Shown here: piece by piece, positions 1-10,439 of the stretch | Numbering within the stretch: the first letter of the stretch is position 1 | How the letters are laid out: each line of letters begins with the position of its first letter | NCBI GenBank assembly: GCA_947172415.1 | Contig: OX359199.1 | Coordinates: 3,436,001 to 3,500,000, forward strand | Source: Chondrosia reniformis | Lineage: Eukaryota; Porifera; Demospongiae; Chondrillida; Chondrillidae | DNA length: 64,000 bases | Direction of reading: 5' to 3' | Position numbers and translations under genes: made by a program | Notes under the pieces: generated by a model | What the model saw: the letters and a program-made list of their open reading frames with translations, nothing else | Told to the model about the DNA's origin: nothing | Database searches by the model: none

Positions 1-60
1 CGAGTTTGGCAGCTATTGTTTTCCTTTGAACAGTCTTTGGTACGGTATTTCATTCAATTT
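1..60. other. Unassigned leading sequence
   Basis: The first 60 bases do not follow the 13-bp satellite pattern that begins just after them. They are too short to assign and are probably the edge of another insertion or of more diverged satellite. No coding sense was seen. Confidence 0.3.
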
Positions 61-1276
61 GTACTTACAATTAGTACCTATGACTAGAACATTCAAATAT
101 AACTGGTACATATAAATAGTACATAGAACAAGTACATCAAACTAGACCTCCAACTATTACAACTACTGAATATATCTAGTACTATATCCAGTACTAGTAC
201 TAGTACATACAACTAGTTCATAAAACTAGTTCCTACAACTAGTAAATATTACTAGGACTAGTACATATTAGAACTAACACATGCAACTAGTACTAGTACT
301 AGTACAACTAATACATACAGTTAATACATACAACTAGTACACACAACTAGTACATACCACTAGTTTATACAACTAATATATACAATTCGTTATTATAATA
401 AGTGCTAGTACGTACAAATAGTACATAAACCTAGTACATACATTAGTATATAACTAGTACATACAACTAGTACATAAAACTAGTTCATACAATTACAACA
501 TACCACTACTACATACACTAGGACAAGTAGTAAATATAACTTGTACTACTACATACAACTAGTTCATACAACTATAACATTCAACTAGTACAGACAACTT
601 GTACGTACAACTAGTAAATATAACCAGTGCTAGTACGTACAACTAGTACATACAACTAGTGCTTACAGTTAGTATATATTAACTTTACTTGTACATTCCA
701 CTAGTTAATCCTACTAGTACATACAACTATTACATACAACTAGTACATAAATAGTACATACAACTGGTACATACAACTATTATATACAATTAGTACATGC
801 AACTATTACATTCGACTAGTACATATAAGTAGTACCTACAAATATTTAATATAACTAGTACTTGTACATTCAACTAATACCTACTTAATATCTGGTATTA
901 CTAGTACTAGAAACCTACAACTATATAGTAGACATAACTAGTACATACACCTAGTTGTTACAACTAGTATATACTAATAGTATATACTAATAGTACATAC
1001 AACTAGTACATACTAATAGTACATACTAATAGTCTATACAACTAGTACATTCAATTAGGACATACAAGTAGTAAATACAACTAGGATATACAACTAGTAC
1101 ATACAACAAGTACATACACCTAGTATATAACTAGTCAATACAGGTGGTACATAGAACTTGTTCACACAATTAGAGCATACAGCTTCTACATAAAACTAAT
1201 ACCTATAATTAGTAAATATAGCTTCCACTAGTACATACAACTGGTGCATAAAACTAGTACCTACTGTATATGTCGT
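61..1276 (-). repeat. 13-bp minisatellite, reverse orientation
   Basis: Degenerate tandem copies of ACATACAACTAGT, the reverse complement of the unit used everywhere else in the window. Units vary by substitutions and small indels, such as CATAAAACTAG and CATATAACTAG. This is the only block in this orientation, and it stops at the 5' end of R4-like copy 1. Confidence 0.9.
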
Positions 1277-1398
1277 GTCGAGGGAATTGGAGGCTGTGGT
1301 TCCGAGCTGACAAGAGGATGGGTATTGTCCAGTTCAACCCCCCGACGGAGCAGGGTGCTTAGCCCCTCATGTGGCATCCTGTGGCTAAATCAGCCTCC
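1277..1398 (+). ncRNA. HDV-like self-cleaving ribozyme, R4 copy 1
   Basis: Same fold as in copy 2, with the same offsets. P1 is GUCGAGG at 1277-1283, paired with CCCCGAC. P2 is GGAGGCUG at 1289-1296, paired with CAGCCUCC at 1391-1398. P4 is CAGGGUGC with GCAUCCUG. J4/2 is UGGCUAAAU, with the presumed catalytic C at 1385. The central P1 position is A facing C here and U facing C in copy 2, so both copies have one mismatch at that position. The fold was made by hand and not scored. Confidence 0.72.
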
Positions 1399-1499
1399 CT
1401 GTCAGTATGGGCTAACCCCCCGTCTGGCAGCTACACTGGGTTACGTTACGTCATGAGAATAACAATTTTCAAGACAGGCTGTGGCCTAGGTGCACCAGT

Positions 1500-4400
1500 G
1501 GTGAAGAAAACCCTGGGTCAACCAGAATAGGTGATTCCACTGGTGCCTCACAGGTAGATGTACCCGAATGTAATAACCCTTCTTCGGTCCCCGTGACGGG
1601 CCAACCAGCCCTATGGACCGAGGAAATGGTTAGGGCACTAATTGATTGCTTTGAGCGATCTGAACCCAAAAGAGGTGGCTATCAAAAGCGTTTAGAGCGG
1701 AATGGCTGAGCAAATACCCACATTTGCCTCAGACTGGTCGAACCCTTGCCTTCCAAGCCAAAAGGAGCTTGGTAGGAGACGGAGTACTGCAAGTAACGGG
1801 TAGCCGAGATTTAGATTTGGTTAATGATGCACCGCAAGGTGCCTCTAGAAGGAGAAGGATCCAAGGGGTGATCTGGAACCTTCAGAGGGATAATATCCTC
1901 ATGGAGCTCTACCGAGAAAGTAAGCCCATGGAAAAGGGGTATGCCGAGCGGTTGTACCAGGCTTGGAATGCTAAAATGCCAGACCATAAAACCACAAAGG
2001 TAGCGCTAACTACGAGAGTTAGTAGAATCCGAAGAGGTCAAGGTCTCTCGAGACTAAACCTTGTGGAACTTGACTCTTGTGGTGTAGCCACCCTAACTGG
2101 GACTGTGGAGGAAAGTGTGGGAGCCCAGGGACAGGAGGAGCTTCACCAAGTTCAGGCTGGGACTGAACAAAATGGTGAACTGTCTGCAGTCCCTGTTGAA
2201 ACTCCTACATATGGTCATCCCACTACCAGGACAAGTGGCAATGATCATCTGATGCAACTTTTAGGCAAAGCATAAGATGCCTGTCTCCAAAAGAAACCTG
2301 GAGATTTCTCTTGTAGAAAACCCTGTGGGGCGATGAGGTTCAACCATGTTTATACGGCCCTGCTTCAGGAGGCCAATGATTGGGTGGAGAAAGAGTGGCA
2401 GGAAGGCCCTAGGTCGGCCTGGCATCTGAACTGACTGGTCTACTCTGTTGCTATGGCTGTGAGGGAAAAAAACTACGAATCACAGCCATGCAACTAGGGA
2501 AGGAAATCAGACAATCAGAAGGGAAGTAAGAGACAGGAAGGTCACATAAGTGACAGGAAGGCCAAGGGCCTTAGGTTTAGAAGACTGCTTGCCTGGTTGG
2601 ATGTGGAAATAGCGCGTCAACAGAATAATAATCCTATGACCAAATGCCAGAAAGTACTCCAAAGAAAGCTTAGGAGGGAGTTCCATTCATTAAACCTGAA
2701 CGTGCCGATCAGAGCTCGGGAACAGACACTGGGAAAACTCAGGGTCTGGACCCTACAAGACCGAAGATCGGCCGAATGCAGGAAATTCCAGGAACAAAAC
2801 CACCTTTGGAATACCCAAAGGATGTTCCGGATGAATGGCAATGTTCCAACCTCCAATGAAGCTCCCTCAATTGAGATAGTAAGAGACTTTTGGACAAAGA
2901 TTGTAGGTACTGTTGGTAAGGTCAACAAAGACGACCCAGGGGTGAAAGAATGGCTAAAGGAAACCAAAAAGAGGGTGGGTAGAACCTCCTCTGAAGGTCC
3001 CGATAGCATTGATGAGACCAAACTGACGAAAGCCTTGAAAAAGGCTAAAAGCTGGTCAGCCCCATGGCCAGATGGCATCTACACTTTTTGGTGGAAAGCC
3101 CTCCCCTCTGCACAGTCTGCCTTGGCAGATGTACTACGGAGGGTGGTGAGCGGAGATCTGTCAGTCCCAGACTGGCTTACAAGGGTCGCACTCTACTCAT
3201 ACCCAAAAAAGGTGACCCGAAAAGTGCAGCCAACTATCGACCTATGCGTGTCTAAACACAATGTACAAGGCTGTCACAGAATACATTGCATAAGAATTAC
3301 TCACTTACACCTACACTAATGATCGTTTGCCTATGGCCCAAAGGGCCATGAGGAAAGTGAGGAGGGGCTGTGTGGACTGTCTACTGCTGGATCAATCAAT
3401 CGGTCTAGATGCCTAAATTATAGGCAAGCCACTTAGTGTGGCATAGATTGATTATGAGAAGGCATATGACAGAGTCCCTCACAAGTGGGGGATGAAGGTG
3501 CTAAAAACCATCAAGTGCCCAGGTTGGATCCGGAGGTCTATACAGCTCTTCTCCAATCACTGGACTACTGTGCTTGAGTTGAGGACTGCGGGGCGTTAAA
3601 TATAACAGGGGACTCTTCCAAGGAGACTCCTTATCACCACTCCTCTTTGTCTGGCAATAGCTCCCATATCCCAACTTCTTGACAGAACCTAGGGATATAC
3701 CCTCTGGCATAATGGGGAAAGGAACACCACGTCACACATGTTGTACATGGATGACCTTAAGATATATGCTGGAGGGCCTGATAAACTCAGGGAAGCCATG
3801 GAATATGTAGAGAAAACCTCAAATACCATTGGCATGAGGTTTGGAGTGTGAAAGTGTGGAACAGCTCACATGCAAAAGGGGAAGGTTCTGGCTGGCCCAG
3901 ATCAACCTGAACTCAGTGAAGAATCCATAAGAAGCCTTGAAAAAGGTACTACTTATAAGTACCTAGTGCTAGAACAACTGTTTGAGGTAGATGACAGCAA
4001 GGTCAAAGCTTGTTTGATCAACGAATTGAGGAGGAGACTCCACAAAGTGTGGGGCTGTCACCTCAATGGTAACAATGTTGCAGAAGCCTTTAACATTTTG
4101 TGTGCCTCTCTATTGAGATACTCTAACCCAGTCTTGAAGTGGACTCAAAGTGAGCTTCCAAAACTGTATTGAATGATGAGAAAGATCATGAGAAAGTACC
4201 AGTGTCATCACTATAACTCTGCCATTGAGAGAGTGAACTTGCCTCGCTCTAAATGTGGTAGAGGGCTCTGTAGTTTTCCTTTGGATCACGACAGGACTGT
4301 TGTGAATCTGGTAAGATACCTCCATACAGCCAATGGTCCACTCACTGCTGTTGTGGTTAAACACCAAAAGTGGCTGGAGTGCTCAAAGCAGAGGAGGACT

Positions 4401-5324
4401 GTCTTGAAAGACGCCAGATTGATACTGGGAAGCCACGGAATAGAACTAGAACTGGAAATGTGGCTAAAGAGAGATCCCTCACAAAATAGTGTAAGAGAAT
4501 GGAGGAGAGTGACACGTGAGCTCCGGGAGGCTCAGACTGAAAGGTTAAAAAGTAACCTGGCGAAACGTCTCACAAGGGCTCATACCACAGACAAGTCACA
4601 AATAGGGAGTCTTATGTGTGGCTTTCTGAGGGAGACTCAGACCTCAAACTGAAGCTCTGATTCTCTCAGCCCAAGATGATGTGCTGCACACTAGGAGGTA
4701 CCAAAATAGGATTCTGAGGAATTCTAGCCTCCTAATGTGCAGAGAATGTGGCAAGGCTATGGAAACCGTCAAACACATACTAAACATGTGTGAGCCCAAG
4801 GGATTTTCTCTCTACAAAGAGAGACATGACCGGGCAATACTGATAGTGTTGTGGAGACTGTTGAAAGAATATGTATTCCCTGGTACAAACTAGAAGCAAA
4901 ACCAGTCTATGAGAATAGGGCTGTCAAAATCTTGTGGGATCCTAGTCTCCCTACAGATGAAGAAATGACAGAAAGAAGGCCAGACTTAGTGGTTGAGGAT
5001 CGGATATGTAAGTCCATCTACATTATTGAGACGTCAGTTCCTACTGACAGCCATCTTAATGGAAGATGGCAAGAGAAGTTCCAAAAGTACCAGAAGCTGG
5101 CAGCTGATATGAGGAAAAATTTGGGGCTACTGAATTAAGGTAGACCCGATGATAATTGGTCCTTTGGGAGAATAGACACCCTCCGGGAAGACCTTAGGGG
5201 AATTCCAAAGCTCTCAAAAGGTGCAGTAGAAGTGATGAGAGCCATGCAGAGAACTGTTCTCTGTTCGGCTATAAGGATATTGAGGCGACATCTATCTGTT
5301 GAAGGATTGGGGCCTGGACGATAA
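1500..5324 (+). pseudogene. R4-like polyprotein pseudogene, copy 1
   Basis: Remnant of one long protein. The N-terminal part (1724-2275) carries the second copy of a GY..RL...W domain. The RT part (2597-3319) has APWPDGI in place of APGPDGI. The RT catalytic box YMDDL lies near 3750, followed by the zinc knuckle CREC...H...C near 4738-4790 and the nuclease motif RRPDLVVED...IIE near 4975-5030. Lesions relative to copy 2 include stops at 2273-2275, 2432-2434 and 2495-2497, a lost G near 3186, a lost base near 3245, stops near 3415 and 3448, a 19-bp deletion near 3597, a TGA near 3849 and a deletion near 4870. It keeps the ERVNLPRSK..GRGL segment that copy 2 has lost, and it reads without a shift at the place where copy 2 has an extra base near 59283. 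It is not functional. Confidence 0.85.
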
Positions 5325-5531
5325 GTAGTCCTGTCCCAGTCCTTGTCTGTCGACCTCTGGAAAGCAGTGGTGGATTGGTGTATGGAGGTACTCCCTCCTA
5401 ATATGACGGTCAACTATGGCCCGACGTGCACCTGTCTGCTGCTGTCGGAAGGAGGCAAAGCCAAGGCTTCTGGCTAAAATCCCAAAGAATGGAAAACATA
5501 ACTGACTGAGGGTTGTCCAAGCCAGATACTC

Positions 5532-5555
5532 CTTGCCTTAGTTAACTAAGGCAAG
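5532..5555 (+). other. 3' UTR perfect hairpin, R4 copy 1
   Basis: CTTGCCTTAG, then the loop TTAA, then CTAAGGCAAG: a perfect 10-bp stem 41 bases before the 3' end. The stem is identical in copy 2 and only the loop differs. In non-LTR elements a 3' UTR structure is often what the RT recognises to start reverse transcription. That role is inferred here. Confidence 0.6.
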
Positions 5556-5596
5556 AAGTAACAAGGTTCTCCGTTAAGGCTTTTGTTTCTAAAGTA

Positions 5597-5782
5597 TGTA
5601 CTAGTTGTATGTACTAGTTTTATGTACTTGTAGTGTATTCTAGTTGAATATATTACTTGTATGTACTAGTTGTATTTACAAGTTGAATGTAATAGTTGTG
5701 TGTACTAGTTGTATTTACTTCTTATATGTACTAGTTGAAGTTTCTAGCACTAGGTATACTAGTTACTAGGTAGTTAGTTGTT
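5597..5782 (+). repeat. 13-bp minisatellite, forward orientation
   Basis: Forward ACTAGTTGTATGT-type units between R4 copy 1 and PLE copy A. The last part, with its marker GCACTAGGTATACTAG, recurs near 9040-9075. That match makes this the left flank of a filled insertion site. Confidence 0.9.
5771..5782 (+). repeat. Left target-site duplication of PLE copy A
   Basis: TAGTTAGTTGTT, repeated at 7319-7330 on the other side of PLE copy A and present once at the uninterrupted paralogous site 9064-9075. Confidence 0.75.
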
Positions 5783-5895
5783 AATGGAATTAGGATTTCT
5801 TCTAACTGCGTCGAACTAATCTTTGTAATGGTTCATCTTTCGACTTTTAGGGCATCTAGAGACCCAGTTTTTTCGATTCTTCTGTCTGCCAAACG

Positions 5896-5920
5896 TTTCG
5901 ACCCTGGGGGTCTTCTTCAG
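5896..5920 (-). ncRNA. Hammerhead-like core in the inverted end of PLE copy A
   Basis: Reverse complement of the core at 7218-7242: CUGAAGA, stem GACCC/GGGUC (5908-5912 and 5900-5904), then GAAA. It lies in the inverted 3'-end segment. Confidence 0.4.
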
Positions 5921-6033
5921 TGACTGGTGTTGGTCTTCAAGGTGTCTTCATTTATAGGCATCTTTTCCTGCCATTTTTGATTACCTCATCAGTGATGTCA
6001 TCGGTTACATCATTTCCGGAGGAAGGAGAGGTG

Positions 6034-6243
6034 AATTATAGGCAAGCCACTTAGTGTGGCATAGATTGATTATGAGAAGGCATATGACAGAGTCCCTCAC
6101 AAGTGGGGGATGAAGGTGCTAAAAACCATCAAGTGCCCAGGTTGGATCCGGAGGTCTATACAGCTCTTCTCCAATCACTGGACTACTGTGCTTGAGTTGA
6201 GGACTGCGGGGAAGGTAGTTAGGAGCACCCCGTTAAATATAAC
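6034..6243 (+). mobile_element. Templated fragment of R4-like copy 1 inside PLE copy A
   Basis: These 210 bases match 3416-3606 of R4 copy 1. They carry its private variants: GCATAGATT with the stop codon, AGTGGGGGATG, AAGTGCCCAGG, GATCCGGAGG and CCAATCACTGG. They also keep about 19 bases (AAGGTAGTTAGGAGC...) that copy 1 has since lost and that copy 2 retains in variant form. The fragment was therefore copied from copy 1 before copy 1 suffered that deletion. The left junction shares AA with the PLE, and the right junction has a short run of AT repeats. Confidence 0.85.
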
Positions 6244-6250
6244 ATATATA

Positions 6251-7186
6251 TATCTGGAGCCAAGGTAGGGACCAGCTGGAGGATTTTCTGTCTTTCCTTA
6301 ATGGAAGACACGGGAACATCCAGTTCACCATGGAGGAGGAGACAGATGGTTCTATCACATTTCTTGACGTGCTAGTGAAGAAGAACAAAGGAAGTTTGAG
6401 TACGTCCGTGTACAGAAAACCAACCCACACAGATAGATACCTTCACTTCTCATCTCATCACCATCCTAGGGTGAAAGCTGGCATTGCCCTTTGCCTCAGG
6501 GACAGAGCGGAGAAGATCAGTGGTGCTGGATCCAGTGTCCTCCAAGAGGAAAAAGACCACCTGAAAGGGGTACTCCAGGCCAACAGATACCCCAGTAAGG
6601 TTGCTGCTAGGCACATGAAGAAGAGACAACGGAACCAGGGAAGTAGGGAAGATGGTAAACGTAAACTTTTTATTCCATATGTGAAAGGCCTCAGTGAAAT
6701 GATCTCCAGAACATGCCGGAAGATGAACATCGAAACCATTTTCACAAAGCAGAGATCACTGAGGAGTATCCTCTCTAGGCCTAAACAACCCCAGCCTACT
6801 ATGGATATTAAAGGTGTCATTTACCAGATCCCTGTTCTAGTTGCCCTGCAGTGTACACTGGAGAAACTGGAAGAACACTAAAAGTCGGGATGGGGGATGT
6901 GAATAATAGCTTAGCTGTTCACTCCCTAAAAACTGGCCATCCAATTGAGTGGAGCCAAGCCAGAGTGGTGGAGAGGGAAGAGAACTGGTACAGAAGAATA
7001 ATTAAGGAAGCCCTGAAGATCCAACAATGTCAGGTAAGTATGAACTTAGATCAAGGAATTGTACTAAGAAGTGTTTGGAAACCCTTTTTTATGAATACCC
7101 CCTTCACCTCTCCTTCCTCCGGAAATGATATAACCAATGACATCATAGATGAGGTAATCGAAAATGGCGGGAAAAGATGCCTATAA
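6251..7186 (+). pseudogene. PLE family 1 RT thumb and GIY-YIG endonuclease, copy A (broken)
   Basis: The reading starts just past the RT catalytic box (no YVDD) and continues with FLDVLVKKNKGSLSTSVYRKPTHTDRYL, a typical PLE segment after the palm. It goes on to the GIY-YIG endonuclease. Compared with copy B at 11409-12726, one T is lost near 6832 (CAGATCCCTG versus CAGATTCCCTG), which shifts the frame inside the CSSC zinc-binding motif. A 27-base deletion near 6885 also removes MAEHKRAVR between two GTC(A/G)GGATGG repeats. The second half (6851-7186) still reads the endonuclease end, including VVEREENWYRR. The 5' truncation, the frameshift and the lost endonuclease segment make it inactive. 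Confidence 0.82.
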
Positions 7187-7213
7187 ATGAAGACACCTTG
7201 AAGACCAACACCA

Positions 7214-7251
7214 GTCACTGAAGAAGACCCCCAGGGTCGAAACGTTTGGCA
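7214..7251 (+). ncRNA. Hammerhead-like ribozyme core, PLE family 1 copy A
   Basis: CUGAAGA (7218-7224), one extra A, stem II GACCC/GGGUC (7226-7230 and 7234-7238) closed by CCA, then GAAA (7239-7242). A weak stem I is possible: GUCA before the core with UGGC after it. That leaves a stem III of about 2 bp with almost no loop. PLEs are known to carry minimal hammerheads of this sort that work best as dimers, but this copy is less convincing than the one in PLE family 2. Confidence 0.45.
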
Positions 7252-7318
7252 GACAGAAGAATCGAAAAAACTGCGTCTCTAGATGCTCTAAAAGTCGAAA
7301 GATGAACCTTTACAAAGA

Positions 7319-10014
7319 TAGTTAGTTGTTGTATGTACAATATGTTTGTACTAGTTGTATTAACTAGTTGTATTAACTAGTTGTATATACAAGCTGTATG
7401 TACTACTTATATGTACTAGTTGTATGTACTAGTTACATACTAGTTGAATGTACCAGTTGTTGAATAGTGGTATTAACTAGTTGTATTTACCAATTCTATG
7501 TACTAGTTGAAAGTACTACTTTTATGTACTAGTTGTATGTACTAGTTGTATGTACAAGTTGAACGTAAGAGTTTTATGGGCTAATTGTATCTAACAGTTG
7601 TATGTACTAGTCGTATGTACTAATTAAGTACTAGTTGTAAGTACTTGTTCTATGTACTGGTTGAAAGTACTATTTGAATGTACAATTTGTATGTACTAGT
7701 AGTATGAATGTAATAGTTGTATGTACAAAATGTATTTACTAGTTATGTACTAGCTGTATTTACTAGTTGTATGTACTAGTTGTATGTACAACTTATATGT
7801 ACTAGTTGTATGTACCAGTTGTAGGTACAAGGTATTAACTAGTTGTATGTAATACTAATGGTTTTGTTTACTAGTTGTAAGAATTAGTTGTAAGTACTAG
7901 TTGTAAGTACTAGAATAAGTTATATTTACTAATTGTAGGAACTACTTGTATATACAAGTTATATGTATTAATTTTATGTACTAGTTACTAGTTGTATGTA
8001 CTAGTTGTATGTTCTAGTTGTATGTACTAGTTGAAAGTATTAGTTGTATGTACTAGTTCTATGTTCTAGTTTTATGTACTAGTTGTATGTACTAATTGTA
8101 TGTACCAGTACTAGTTATATTTACTAGCTGAAGGAACTATGTTGTATGTACTAGTTGAATGTAATAGTTGAATTACTAATTGTTTGTACTAGTTGTATTT
8201 ACTAGTTATTTTTTAGTTGTATGTACTAGTTGTCTGAACTAGTTGTATGTACTAGTAATGATAATATTTTCTAGTTGTTGGTACATGTTGTAAAGACTAG
8301 TTGTAGGTACTAGTATAAGTTGTATTAACTAGTTGTAGGTATTCCTTGTAAATACCAGTTATATGTAATGGTTGTATGTACTAGATATTTACTAGTTGTA
8401 TCTAATTGTTGTATATACTAGTTGTAAGTACTAGTTGTATGAACTAGTTGTATGTACTAGTGATGATAATATTTACTAGTTGTTGGTACTAGTTGTATAC
8501 ACTAGTTGTATGTAGTAGTATAAGGTATATTAACTAGGTGCAGGTACTACCTGTACATTCTAGTCATACGTTCTAGTTTTATGTACTAGTTACTATTTGT
8601 ATGTCCCAATTGTATGTTCTAGATGCATGTACTAGTTGTATGTACTAGTTGTATGTACAAGTTAAATGTAAGTTGTATTTAGTAATTGTATTTAACAGTT
8701 GTATGTACTAGTCGTATGTACTAATTAAGTACTAGTTCTAAGATTAAGTTTTAAGTACTTGTTGTATTTACCGGTTGTCAGTTCTATTTGAATGTACAAT
8801 TTGTTTGGACCAATAGTATGAATGTAATAGTTGTATTTACTAATTGTATTTACTAGTTGTATGTACTAGTTGTTTTTACCGGTAGTCAGAACTAGTTGAA
8901 TGTACAATTTGTATGTATTAGTTGTTAGAATGTAATAGTTGTATGTACAAACTGTATTTACCAGTTATATACTAGTTTTATGTACTTGTTGTATGTACTA
9001 GTTTTATGTAATTGTTATATGTACTAGTTGAAGTTTCTAGCACTAGGTATACTAGTTACTAGGTAGTTAGTTGTTGTATGTACTACATGTTTGTACTAGT
9101 TGTATTAACTAGTTCTATTTACCAGTTGTATGTACTAGTTGTAAGTACTACTTATATGTACTAGTTGTTTGTACCAGGTATGTACTAGTTGTATGTAATA
9201 GTTGTTTACTAGATTTACCAGTTCTATGTACCAGTTGAAAATACTACTTATTTGTACTAGTTGTATGTACAAGTTGTATGTACAAGTTTAATGTAAGAGT
9301 TGTATTTACTAATTGTATTTAACAGTTGTATGTACTAGCCGTATGTACTAATTAAGTACTAGTTTTAAGTACTTGTTGTATTTACCGGTTGTCAGTTCTA
9401 TTTGAATGTACAATTTGTTTGTACCAATAGTATGAATGTAATAGTTGTATTTACTAATTGTATTTACTAGTTATATGTACTAGTTGTATGAACTAGTTAA
9501 GTACTAATTGTATATACTTGTTGTATGTACTAATTAAGTACTAGTTATATGTACTTGTTGTATGTACTGGATGAAAGTACTAGTTGAATGTACAATGTGT
9601 ATGTACTAGTTGTATGTACTTGTTGAATGTAATAGTTGTATGTACAAATTGTATTTACTAGTTTAATGTTCTAGTTGTATGTACAAGTTGTATGGACCAG
9701 TTGTACATACTAGTAATATGTACTAGTTGTATGTACTAGTTGTGTGTACTCGTTGTATGTACTAGTAGTATGTACTAGTTGAAAGTACTAGTTGTATATT
9801 CTAGTTGTATTTACTCATTACTAATTTTATGTACTAGTTTTTTGTATTAGTGTGTAGCAGTTATAAGTACTAGTTGTATGTACTAGTCATAGTTGCATGT
9901 ACATATACTAGTTATATTCACTAGATTTAAGTACTAGTTGCATATACTAGTTGTATGTACTCATTGTATTTACTGCTTAGTAGTTGTATGGTCTAGTTGT
10001 ATAGAGTAATTGTA
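7319..10014 (+). repeat. 13-bp minisatellite with higher-order repeats
   Basis: Forward satellite, about 2.7 kb. It contains the uninterrupted paralogue of the PLE copy A site (TAGTTAGTTGTT at 9064-9075). Its last part, with TACTAGTCATAGTTGCATG near 9890, recurs near 57300, which shows higher-order repetition about 47 kb away. No gene was seen. Confidence 0.92.
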
Positions 10015-10439
10015 TGAAAAATCTAAGATACCATTTTCCTACATGCTATATGCCTATTCTGTAAAAAGAGCCTATAGGGGAACTAAACCTAAAGAGAGCT
10101 TTAGATGAAGATACAGTAGTCTTTTCTTCCTTCTTTTCCCTTCTTTCATCTTCTTCTCCACTGGGTCAGACAGCCGTTTCTGGGAATTCCACCCTTCATC
10201 AGTGATCCTGGGAGTCTTTGTCTTTTTCTTTATCTTGATCTTCTGTGAATCCTTGGCTCACTATGCTAAATCTAGGGGCCTTATATACACTATTTTGGCG
10301 CCAAAAGTTAAATAAGGTGTTAACTAAGACACATGTTGAAATTTAATTTTATGAAAAGAATGTAGGTCCAATTAACTTTTATGAATTAAATATAAATCTA
10401 TTAGTAATCTTGCTTGTACAGGTAAAACAGACTCAGCAT
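10015..10439 (-). mobile_element. Penelope-like element family 2, solo 3' end
   Basis: Nearly identical to 24906-25327, the 3' end of the PLE copy with RT. It is cut off at ...CAGCAT, just before the coding part, so it is a 5'-truncated insertion of about 425 bp. The left flank is TTGTATG and the right flank starts GTATG. The uninterrupted paralogue at 57410-57460 has a single TTGTATG, which indicates a target duplication of about 6 bp (TGTATG). It contains a hammerhead ribozyme. Confidence 0.82.
10163..10208 (-). ncRNA. Hammerhead ribozyme, PLE family 2 solo copy
   Basis: Read on the minus strand: stem I GGAUCA, core CUGAUGA, stem II GGG/CCC with flanking A residues and loop UGGAAUU, then GAAA. 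Stem III is AC/GU with loop GGCU, the cleavage triplet is GUC, and stem I closes with UGACCC. Stem I pairs at five of six positions. The predicted cut lies between plus-strand positions 10169 and 10168. All conserved core bases are present, and the very short stem III matches hammerheads known from PLEs. Confidence 0.78.

Larger units (their letters stand above)
1277..5596 (+). mobile_element. R4/Dong-like non-LTR retrotransposon, copy 1 (decayed)
   Basis: A 4.3-kb element colinear with the better copy at 57866-62213, from the 5' ribozyme through the coding region to the 3' end ...TTTCTAAAGTA. It encodes N-terminal DNA-binding-like repeats, a reverse transcriptase (RT), a CCHC zinc knuckle and a restriction-like endonuclease, the layout of the REL-endonuclease non-LTR group (R2, R4, NeSL, CRE). 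The R4/Dong assignment rests on the YMDDLKIYA catalytic box and general similarity, so the clade is less certain than the group. The left flank is reverse-orientation satellite and the right flank is forward satellite, so the usual target duplication cannot be seen. Confidence 0.85.
5783..7318 (+). mobile_element. Penelope-like element family 1, copy A (rearranged)
   Basis: A chimeric PLE insertion between 12-bp target duplications. From the left it holds 37 bases of unclear origin, then an inverted copy of the element's own 3' end (5820-6033), then a 210-bp piece of R4 copy 1 (6034-6243), then the PLE body in forward orientation (about 6251-7318). The body starts just after the RT YVDD box and runs to the GIY-YIG endonuclease and the 3' end ...CCTTTACAAAGA. 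Inverted or partial tandem ends are known for Penelope-like elements. The R4 filler is not. Confidence 0.82.

Noticed and set aside
1244..1456. 70-residue frame over the R4 5' end, and its twin at 57827-58045
   Set aside because: It lies over the ribozyme and begins in satellite. The conserved pairs explain its preservation better than a protein does.
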